NCBI RefSeq assembly: GCF_002116695.1 | Contig: NZ_CP020477.1 | Coordinates: 1,812,501 to 1,876,500, forward strand | Source: Acidianus manzaensis | GTDB taxonomy: Archaea > Thermoproteota > Thermoprotei_A > Sulfolobales > Sulfolobaceae | Reading direction: 5' to 3' | DNA length: 64,000 nucleotides | The notes under the pieces: generated by a model | Told to the model about the DNA's origin: nothing | The model's database searches: none | What the model saw: the letters and a program-made list of their open reading frames with translations, nothing else | Shown here: positions 57,417 through 64,000 of the stretch, piece by piece | Numbering within the stretch: position 1 is the first letter of the stretch | Layout of the letters: each line of letters opens with the position of its first letter | Position numbers and translations under genes: made by a program

Positions 57417-57453
57417 GACAAATCTTAATAGTTCATTTATTTTTTCTTCATCT

Positions 57454-57682
<229 letters not shown>

Positions 57683-57684
57683 TT

Positions 57685-59196
57685 ATGGAAAATAAGGAAA
57701 AGCAAGGGAATAGGAGTGCAGGATTTGTAAGAATAGGCTTATTCAATCTTTTGTTAAAAACTTTAGTTGCTCCTATTTCTTTCCTTTTTTCGCTTTTAGT
57801 TGTTAGATACTTGTCTTCAATATCAATAGAAACTTTTGGAATATGGCAGTATATTTTCATTTTAGTAACTGGTTATTTTACTATTCCTGGAGATCTTTTT
57901 TCGTCAATAACGTCTAGATATTCCGCAGAAGGAAGAAAAATAGGTGGAATAATTATAATAAACGCTCTGGCAGGAGCTTTGTCCTCTCTTATTTATTTCT
58001 TTCTTATTCCTGACTTTGTAAATATTTCTGGGTATCATATATTTTCGTACTTTTACTTAGCCATTCTCTTAATAATATCAATTTATCTAATGAAGATAAG
58101 CAATTCTATAGCTATAGGAAAATCTCCTAGATTAACAGCTATATCTACAGTATCTTTTCAATTATTGAGATTAGGATCGGGTATTGTACTAATGTTTTAT
58201 TTTCATTTATCAATAGAAGCAGTAATTTTAGCGTACACTATAGGCTACTTGTCTCAAATACTTTTCAACTTAGTTTTCGTCAATGCCAACTTAAAAGTAG
58301 ATTTTAAAGTAGCATTTACAGCAGTTAAAAAGTCTCTAGTCTTTATCATGAATTATGTGCAATTAATAATAGAATCGACTTTAACGCTAATTATAGTTGC
58401 ATTAGTAGGCTCTGCAATTCCAATTTCTTATTTTGAATCCGCATTAATAATTTCGAATATAGTATATTGGAGCCAAGCTTCAACAGATGGACTAGTTTTA
58501 AAGTTACAAGAATCTAAAGATCCTAAGCTAATTGAAACAGCATTAAAGCTATTTTTTACTGCCGGAGGAATTTTTCTCTTAATAATATTAGTAGATGGAG
58601 AAAGACTTTTGTATATTCTAAGACCAGAGTATATAGCTTCCATATGGGCATTGTTAGTTCTTTCTACTTCAAATTTTATCCGCGCTTTATATAGCATTTT
58701 TTATAGAGCAATATACATGAAGGATGAGACTCTGTCAGTAGAGTCAAAAGGTGAATTTAAAGGATATACAGCTAAATTGACTAGAAATAATGTAATAATA
58801 TCAGCTTTTGGTGTAACATCAATGCTAATATTAGCATATATGATTAAAGATAATGAAAATATATATCAAATCTCTCCTTTACTTGCTGTAATAATATCTT
58901 CTGCTTTACTCATTAATTCTATTGGTATGTTAATTTCTTCTTTCTTAACCTCAAAAAAATTGTATAGTTTTAGATTTCCAAAAAGAGAAGCTATAGTATC
59001 AATTTTCTTATCGTTGTTAGCTTCGTTTCCTTTTCTTGGATTAACTAAAGAAAGAACTATTCCTGAATTAGAAATAATGATAAAACTAACACTTTTCTCG
59101 ATAATAATTTATGTAGTATTAAGCTACTTCTTAAATCCATATGCAAGAAGCTTGATTAGAACGGCAATAAAAGAAGTAAAAAACTTTAAGCTATAA
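57685..59196 (+). CDS. Polysaccharide/lipid-linked oligosaccharide flippase-like membrane protein
   Basis: A 503-residue protein with about fourteen hydrophobic helices in two bundles, resembling Wzx/MATE-type polysaccharide flippases (IGLFNLLLKTLVAPISFLFSLLVVRYLSS at the N-terminus is the usual first helix pattern). It probably turns a dolichyl-linked sugar chain from the inner to the outer face of the membrane. The middle contains an insert of polar sequence (MKDETLSVESKGEFKGYTAKLTRNN) before the second half. It is the first large gene of a run to agl3, and fits the N-glycan role of this cluster. Substrate is inferred from context. Confidence 0.75.
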   Translation: MENKEKQGNRSAGFVRIGLFNLLLKTLVAPISFLFSLLVVRYLSSISIETFGIWQYIFILVTGYFTIPGDLFSSITSRYSAEGRKIGGIIIINALAGALSSLIYFFLIPDFVNISGYHIFSYFYLAILLIISIYLMKISNSIAIGKSPRLTAISTVSFQLLRLGSGIVLMFYFHLSIEAVILAYTIGYLSQILFNLVFVNANLKVDFKVAFTAVKKSLVFIMNYVQLIIESTLTLIIVALVGSAIPISYFESALIISNIVYWSQASTDGLVLKLQESKDPKLIETALKLFFTAGGIFLLIILVDGERLLYILRPEYIASIWALLVLSTSNFIRALYSIFYRAIYMKDETLSVESKGEFKGYTAKLTRNNVIISAFGVTSMLILAYMIKDNENIYQISPLLAVIISSALLINSIGMLISSFLTSKKLYSFRFPKREAIVSIFLSLLASFPFLGLTKERTIPELEIMIKLTLFSIIIYVVLSYFLNPYARSLIRTAIKEVKNFKL

Positions 59197-59211
59197 GATT
59201 GCTCTATATAT

Positions 59212-60015
59212 ATGTCAGGTTTAGATATAAGGTTAAAAAGACTTTTCGAAAAAGGGAAAACTTTCATTGTAGCCTTGGATCATGGATTAGTAATGGGACC
59301 ATTAAAGGGAATAGAAAATCCGGCTGAAATAGTTTCAAAACTCTCTGGAATACCAGATGCATTACAGATGTCTCCTGCTATGCTAAGAATAGTAGAAGAA
59401 AACTTTTACACCAGATCTTCTTCTATGATAATAGCTAGGCTTGATACTGCAAACGTATGGAGAAAAGAAAGAAAGTTCTCGTCTGGCTATTATTCAATGG
59501 TTTATAATGTTAAAGAAGCAGTAGAAGCTGGAGCTGACGCTGTAGTCACTTACTTAGTAGTAGGCTATGGAGATGATAGAGTTGAAGGATATAACATAGA
59601 TCAACTATCATTAGCTAGGAAAGAAGCTCATGATTATGGAATTCCTTTTATTATCGAACCATTATACGTTTCTCCAGATAATCCAGATTCTGTTAAAGAT
59701 GTAAACTTAGTGAAATATGTTACTAGGTTAGCATCAGAAATAGGTGCTGATATTCTAAAAGTCGATTATACTGGAAGCAAAGAATCATTTAGAGAAGTAG
59801 TAAATGTTGCCTTTTCACCTATAGTAATTAGAGGAGGTCCAAAGACTAAGGATGATAAAGAATTTCTCATGATGTTAAAAGATGCTATAGATGCTGGAGC
59901 AAAAGGCATTACAGTAGGAAGAAACTTATGGCAATCCAAAGATCCAGTTAGTATGGCTAAGGCAATAGCTAGTATAATAAAAGAAGATAAAAAAATCGAG
60001 GAAATAACAGTCTAA
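59212..60015 (+). CDS. DhnA-type class I aldolase (DeoC/LacD family)
   Basis: A 267-residue Schiff-base aldolase of the archaeal FBA-I/DhnA branch. VALDHGLVMGP occurs at 20-30, the catalytic Lys is K183 in DILKVDYTGS, and RGGPKTKDDKEF and AGAKGITVGRN are the phosphate-binding ends. These enzymes cleave or make sugar phosphates such as fructose 1,6-bisphosphate, tagatose bisphosphate or other ketose phosphates. Since Sulfolobales already use another FBPA/ase enzyme, and this copy sits in the sulfosugar cluster, its substrate may be different; that is inference. It starts 15 bases after the flippase gene and ends one codon before the nucleotidyltransferase. Confidence 0.85.
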   Translation: MSGLDIRLKRLFEKGKTFIVALDHGLVMGPLKGIENPAEIVSKLSGIPDALQMSPAMLRIVEENFYTRSSSMIIARLDTANVWRKERKFSSGYYSMVYNVKEAVEAGADAVVTYLVVGYGDDRVEGYNIDQLSLARKEAHDYGIPFIIEPLYVSPDNPDSVKDVNLVKYVTRLASEIGADILKVDYTGSKESFREVVNVAFSPIVIRGGPKTKDDKEFLMMLKDAIDAGAKGITVGRNLWQSKDPVSMAKAIASIIKEDKKIEEITV

Positions 60016-60025
60016 TGTGAATATA

Positions 60026-60781
60026 ATGGTAAGCAAAGCTATTATTACGTCTGCTGGCCTAGGAAGTAGAATGAAATATATAACTTCAGTAATGCCTAAA
60101 GCACTACTACCACTATTTAAAAAAGAAGATGGAAAAAGAGTAATGAGACCTATAATTGATCTTATTATGGATTCTTTAAGAGCTTGTGGAGTTAACAATT
60201 TTAGCATAGTTGTAGGAAAACATGGAAAGCTTTTAATGGATTATTTATTCGAAAGAGGAGTAACTTTCTTCTTTCAAGACACTCCAAAAGGATTTGGGGA
60301 TGCAGTATTAAGAGCAGAAAATTTTGCTTGTGGTGAACCCTTTTTTGTACATGCAGATGATGGTGTACTAACTGGAGGATATTATGAAGCAAAAGAATTA
60401 TTTGAACAAAATAATCCTGATGCAGTATTATTATTAAGGAAGGTAAATAATCCACATAGATACGGTATAGCAAAAGTCAAAGACCAGGGAAAATTCATGA
60501 ATCATGCTATGTATTACATTTTAGATGTTCAAGAAAAACCTCCTCAGCCTTTCTCTAATTTAGCAATTTCAGCAGTTTATATTTTCAAACCTAAAATCTT
60601 TACATATCTGAAAAATATAAAAATAAGCGAAGGAGAATTAGAATTAACATATGGGATAAAGAAAATTTTAGATGATGGAGGAGAAGTATTAAGTCTTGAA
60701 TTAGAAGATGAAAAATGGTTAAATGTAGGAGATCCAGATAATTACTTTAAAGCATTAGAGTATTCATTTCAAAATTTATAA
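60026..60781 (+). CDS. Sugar-1-phosphate nucleotidyltransferase (GalU-like)
   Basis: A 251-residue enzyme with the nucleotidyltransferase signature GLGSRM plus MPKALLPLF (about residues 8-29), the metal Asp in VHADDGV and a typical VGDPDNYFKALEY end. It activates glucose-1-phosphate with UTP (or dTTP), giving the UDP-glucose that Agl3 converts to UDP-sulfoquinovose. I took ATG 60026 (MVSKAIITSAG) as start; GTG 60017 would add three residues. It follows the aldolase with 10 bases between and its 3' end is convergent with agl3 (11 bases). The link with Agl3 is inferred from position and known pathway. Confidence 0.87.
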   Translation: MVSKAIITSAGLGSRMKYITSVMPKALLPLFKKEDGKRVMRPIIDLIMDSLRACGVNNFSIVVGKHGKLLMDYLFERGVTFFFQDTPKGFGDAVLRAENFACGEPFFVHADDGVLTGGYYEAKELFEQNNPDAVLLLRKVNNPHRYGIAKVKDQGKFMNHAMYYILDVQEKPPQPFSNLAISAVYIFKPKIFTYLKNIKISEGELELTYGIKKILDDGGEVLSLELEDEKWLNVGDPDNYFKALEYSFQNL

Positions 60782-60792
60782 TTATTTTCTTA

Positions 60793-61947
60793 TTACCTCC
60801 ATTTTGTTTTTGGCATAATTACTTGTTTATATCTTTCTAGCCTTTCCTTATAAGGAAGCAAATCTTCTATCATTACTTTTACTTCATCTTTCATATTTCT
60901 TTTTGGTTTGAATCCTAATTCTTCTAGAATTCTCTTCTCAGGATTATAATAATGTTCTTCTTTTTCTACTCTTGGATTTGGAACATGTTGAATTGAAGTC
61001 TGTAGTCCTAACTGTTCTCCAGCATTTTTTACCATTTCTGCAATTTCATTTACGCTATGAACTTCCATGAATTGATTTACAACTCTATATTCTCCTTGCT
61101 TAGGTGGATGCTCTATTAATGTCTTTAAAGCCTCTACGCTATCCTCGAGGGATATAAATCCTCTAGTTTGTCCACCTTTCCCGTATGGAGTTAGAGGTAA
61201 ACCTAGGATTGCTTCTACACAAAATCTATTCACTACTGTACCATAGCTTTCATCGAAATCAAATCTAGTTCTTAATGATTCTGAAGTCATTTCTGGAATT
61301 TTTGTACCATAAACTGGACCTTGCATTATATCAGTCATTGTTAATCCATATAATTGATTATAGTAAGCTAAGAGATAGCTATCGAATATTTTAGAAAAAT
61401 GGTAAATAGAACCTCCCCACCTAGGTGTAAAAATTTTGTCTTCTTTTCCATTTATTATAGCATTTACAAATGGAGATTCAGGAATATCGAAGTTAGGTGT
61501 ACCGAATTCACCCATAGTACCCATTTTAAGAATATGAATTGCTGGATCAATTTCTTTCACAGAGTAAATTAAATTAAGAGTACCAAATAAATTGTTTTGC
61601 AAAGTGTATTTTGCATGATCAAGATCTCTCATAGAATATGGAGCAGATCTTTGTTCGGCAAAGTGAACTACAACATCAGGCTTATTCCTTTTTATTATAT
61701 CAGAAAGAAAATCCTTATTAGTTATATCTCCAACATGAAATTCGAGATTTCCTCCTAGGTGTTTTTTAACTTCTTTAACTCTTTCTTCTGGACTAGGTAA
61801 AGGAAATGCTGAATCTGAACCTATTTCTTCTACTGCTTTCCTTGTTGCTAAATTATCTATACCTATTACTTCATGATTTCTTGATATTAGTCTTAATGCT
61901 AAAGCCCAACCCAAGTATCCGTCTATTCCAAGTATAAGAACTTTCAT
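60793..61947 (-). CDS. agl3: UDP-sulfoquinovose synthase Agl3
   Basis: A 384-residue short-chain dehydrogenase-type enzyme. It begins MKVLILGIDGYLGWALALRL with the NAD-binding glycine motif, followed by IDNLATRK, FAEQRSAPYSM, MGTMGEFGTP and the Tyr-x3-Lys in IYHFSK, a set matching SQD1-type UDP-sulfoquinovose synthases. It makes UDP-sulfoquinovose from UDP-glucose and sulfite, the sugar in Sulfolobus N-glycans of the S-layer. I chose the ATG at 61947; GTG at 61950 would add one residue. It is convergent with the nucleotidyltransferase gene that would supply its substrate. Confidence 0.95.
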   Translation of the reverse strand: MKVLILGIDGYLGWALALRLISRNHEVIGIDNLATRKAVEEIGSDSAFPLPSPEERVKEVKKHLGGNLEFHVGDITNKDFLSDIIKRNKPDVVVHFAEQRSAPYSMRDLDHAKYTLQNNLFGTLNLIYSVKEIDPAIHILKMGTMGEFGTPNFDIPESPFVNAIINGKEDKIFTPRWGGSIYHFSKIFDSYLLAYYNQLYGLTMTDIMQGPVYGTKIPEMTSESLRTRFDFDESYGTVVNRFCVEAILGLPLTPYGKGGQTRGFISLEDSVEALKTLIEHPPKQGEYRVVNQFMEVHSVNEIAEMVKNAGEQLGLQTSIQHVPNPRVEKEEHYYNPEKRILEELGFKPKRNMKDEVKVMIEDLLPYKERLERYKQVIMPKTKWR

Positions 61948-62420
61948 CACTAATAATTAGAATAAAAGATAAAAAAAGAATCGCTTCAAGTCACAAAATA
62001 TCGTATAAATTTTATATACGTAATTCTGGGAAATTTTTAGTAGATGATTTTCTTTAGCTTTCTAAAACTTTAAACCATATATCCCAAAATCTTATAAAGT
62101 CTAAAAGGAATAAAGACTTATTAAACTTCTTACTGCATTTTTGTAAGTTAATTGGTTATTTCTAACTCTATATAGATAGCAGTTTTTATCTTGTATAATT
62201 ATACGTTGTTCATCAATGAAAATTTATTTATATTACTGTTTTAAGATGATAAAAGCTGATATAACATCTAAAGTTGTCCATCAATTTAATCAATTTAAAT
62301 TAGATTTTTATTTATATCTAGTCAGTAATATTATCGAAGGCTTAACTATCTTGAATAGCTATTCCATCTAATATCTTTCATAAAAATTTATTTGGTACTT
62401 TTTAAAAAGTATATATTATC
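61948..62420. other. 473-base gap between agl3 and hexokinase
   Basis: A/T-rich gap with the agl3 promoter at its left end and a hexokinase A/T box (TTTTTAAA, about 62399-62406) at its right end, close to 20 bases before the ATG. A 51-codon open frame at about 62216-62371 is low-complexity and not annotated. I see no tRNA, CRISPR or repeat structure. Confidence 0.4.
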
Positions 62421-63311
62421 ATGATTCTTGTAGGAGTAGATGCAGGAGGAACTTCTACGGCAGCTATAGCATATTCTTGTGATGGAAAATACATAGGTGA
62501 AGGAGAAGCAGGACCAGGCAATTTTCATAATATAGGAATAGAAAAAACTGTAAATAATATAAGGGAAGCAATACAGTCAGCAACTCATAATATTAAACCT
62601 GATGTAGCATGTATAGGTTTAGCTGGATTAGATTCTAAGCATGACTATAAAATTTTGTTTAATGCATTGAAAGATATTGCAGAAAATACAATAATAGAGC
62701 ATGATTCATTTATTTCACTATATGCAGAGACTAGAGGAAGGCCCGGCGTAATAGTAATTTCAGGTACTGGAAGCGTGGTTATGGGATTTGATGGAAAGAA
62801 TAGAATTAGAGTAGGAGGAGCAGGATGGTTATTATCAGATGAGGGATCAGCTTATTGGATAGGAAGAAAAGCATTAAGATTACTTGTAAAAATGCTAGAT
62901 GGAAGAGAAGAAAAATCATTATTAGCAGAACTTATTCTTGCAAATATAAAAGCAAGGGATTTAGATGATATAATAAGATGGAGTTATCACGAAGGACATA
63001 AAATTGACGAAATAGCATCTTTAGCAAAAGTAGTAAATGAGGCAGCAATTAAAGGCGATAATAAAGCAAAACAAATAATGATTGAAGCAGCAAAGCAATT
63101 AGCTGAGGATGCTATCTATGTTTCTAAACGAGTAGGTATATCACAAGTATATGTAAGCGGAGGGATGTTCGAATCTGAATTTTTCTCTTCAAATTTTCAG
63201 TCATTATTGAAAGAAAAAGGAATAGAAACTCTTAAGAAGAAAAAATCACCTGAATATGGCGCATTACTAATAGCTTTTGATTATGCCAATTGCGTTAACG
63301 TACCGGAATAA
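62421..63311 (+). CDS. ATP-dependent hexokinase (BadF/BcrA-type N-acetylglucosamine kinase fold)
   Basis: A 296-residue ASKHA-fold kinase. VGVDAGGTSTAAIAYS (phosphate 1, D7) opens it, followed by EHDSFISLYAETRGRPGVIVISGTGSVVMG and GGAGWLLSDEGSAYWIGRKALR, close to the broad-specificity hexokinase of Sulfolobus tokodaii (ST2354), which phosphorylates glucose, glucosamine, N-acetylglucosamine and mannose. It likely starts sugar use or feeds the glycan cluster with hexose-6-phosphate. A leaderless promoter is suggested by the A/T box just upstream. It overlaps the convergent gamma-glutamyltransferase gene by 17 bases. Confidence 0.9.
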   Translation: MILVGVDAGGTSTAAIAYSCDGKYIGEGEAGPGNFHNIGIEKTVNNIREAIQSATHNIKPDVACIGLAGLDSKHDYKILFNALKDIAENTIIEHDSFISLYAETRGRPGVIVISGTGSVVMGFDGKNRIRVGGAGWLLSDEGSAYWIGRKALRLLVKMLDGREEKSLLAELILANIKARDLDDIIRWSYHEGHKIDEIASLAKVVNEAAIKGDNKAKQIMIEAAKQLAEDAIYVSKRVGISQVYVSGGMFESEFFSSNFQSLLKEKGIETLKKKKSPEYGALLIAFDYANCVNVPE

Positions 63312-64000
63312 CAACGCCTTCACTTCTAGGATCGGCTACTCCAATAATTTTTCCGTTTTTATTCTTTATAGCTTGAACAATTCCTACGTTTCTCGAATAA
63401 TAGTCTTCTTGTGTTGCGGGAATACCTAGTCTCTTTTCAGCAATTACTTTATTTCCTAAGTACATAAATCTAGGAGCATTTACTGCTTCATCTATTTCCA
63501 TCATATAATCAGAGTAATATTCAAAAACTTCAGCATGAATTTGTGGTCTTAAATCTCCACCTGCACAACCTATTATTAAACTCTCTTTATCTCTTTTCTC
63601 CGCATATAGTATAGAAAGCGTATGTAATGGCCTTTTTCTTCCCTCTGGTTTGTTATTTCCTTCTGAGAATCCATATCCTCTATTATTGAATACTATGTCA
63701 TCTATAATTATTCCCGAACCAAAAGGATAAAATAAGCTTTGAACTAATCCCACATCGTTTTCACCATCTGAAACTGCAAAAAATGTAGTGTCTCCGTTGT
63801 TAAGTGATAATTGAACTCCTTCATCTATCATTCTTTTTGCTAAATATTCCTCATCTAACAAGTAATCCGGAATTTTGTAAAATCTTGGATCAGCAACGTA
63901 ATTATTTCTATCTTCGTAAGCTATTGTAGAAATTTTTATATGATTATTTACTCTTTTAATATCGTTATAAGGCATTGAGTTAATTTTTGATATTTCTACC
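63295..64000 (-). CDS. ggt: Gamma-glutamyltransferase, C-terminal part (cut by window end)
   Basis: The minus-strand frame stays open from stop 63295-63297 to base 64000, so its N-terminal part is beyond the window. What is visible (about 234 residues) is the end of the large chain and the small subunit of a gamma-glutamyltransferase. The Thr nucleophile is in LNNGDTTFFAVSDG, followed by LVQSLFYPFGSGI, RKRPLHTLSI (a PR-P-type segment), and CAGGDLRPQIHAEVF. It removes or transfers the gamma-glutamyl group, or acts as an acylase-type Ntn-hydrolase. A Met within the visible part (63975) is not the real start. It overlaps the hexokinase gene by 17 bases. Confidence 0.9.
   Translation of the reverse strand, partial: VEISKINSMPYNDIKRVNNHIKISTIAYEDRNNYVADPRFYKIPDYLLDEEYLAKRMIDEGVQLSLNNGDTTFFAVSDGENDVGLVQSLFYPFGSGIIIDDIVFNNRGYGFSEGNNKPEGRKRPLHTLSILYAEKRDKESLIIGCAGGDLRPQIHAEVFEYYSDYMMEIDEAVNAPRFMYLGNKVIAEKRLGIPATQEDYYSRNVGIVQAIKNKNGKIIGVADPRSEGVVIPVR

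Noticed and set aside
62240..62275. Possible C/D box RNA (GATGATA ... CTGA)
   Set aside because: Only imperfect C and D boxes, no clear C'/D' pair and no closing stem.
62216..62371. 51-codon ORF in the gap before hexokinase
   Set aside because: Low-complexity, no promoter at the right distance and no likeness to a known protein.

Overview
This is a 64-kb chromosomal piece of a low-GC crenarchaeon of the order Sulfolobales (Acidianus/Sulfolobus-like; the genus cannot be fixed from sequence alone). The pointers are the zinc-containing ferredoxin with its three zinc-ligand histidines, the divergent treX-treY / treZ trehalose set, an Agl3-type UDP-sulfoquinovose synthase, a DUF929 protein, an ST2354-like hexokinase, an SSV-type integrase remnant at a tRNA gene, and leaderless promoters with an A/T box about 26 nt before many start codons. 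Genes are densely packed, with many 1-19 bp overlaps; two larger ones are 72 and 77 bp.

Layout. 0-9 kb: envelope sugar genes (two GT4 glycosyltransferases, a GT-C-like membrane protein), a UPF0210/ACT pair, small exported or unknown proteins and an MFS carrier. 9.4-9.7 kb: remnant N-terminal integrase fragment ending at an intact tRNA-Gly(GCC), the scar of an SSV-type provirus. 9.8-15 kb: beta-carbonic-anhydrase-like protein, an MDR oxidoreductase without catalytic zinc ligands, an ABC exporter pair, an Asn/Ser/Thr-rich surface protein and a divergent NRAMP carrier. 16-23 kb: treY-treX facing treZ across one shared A/T box, with an MFS gene overlapping the end of treZ. 23-35 kb: two APC permeases, an M48 protease, a Ldh2-type dehydrogenase, a MarR/DHA2 efflux pair, UppP with an orphan EcfT-like protein, CbiZ and a DUF929 protein. 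35.4 kb: zfx.

36-43 kb: GT2 synthase, a stand-alone Cas4-like Fe-S nuclease, ThiD-ThiN, a PfkB kinase, a 36-residue ORF, an RNase Z-like hydrolase, a class II amidotransferase-like protein, an 88-residue unknown and a 274-residue TnpB-like RuvC protein with no insertion-sequence context. 43-50 kb: Xaa-Pro peptidase, aminotransferase with an ornithine-cyclodeaminase/alanine-dehydrogenase homologue, a small wHTH protein, and a molybdenum hydroxylase large subunit followed by a PUA protein and a Dpm1-like GT2. 50-56 kb: MDR dehydrogenase, cobalamin assembly genes (cbiB, cobS, cbiP), GMP synthase PPase subunit and HtpX. 57-62 kb: CBS protein, a flippase-like protein, a DhnA-type aldolase, a sugar-1-phosphate nucleotidyltransferase and agl3, probably making sulfoquinovose for N-glycans. 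62-64 kb: hexokinase and a gamma-glutamyltransferase cut by the window end.

I see no CRISPR array, rRNA or intact insertion sequence. The most interesting items are the compact TnpB-like protein, the integrase scar and several very small ORFs with good translation or promoter signals.
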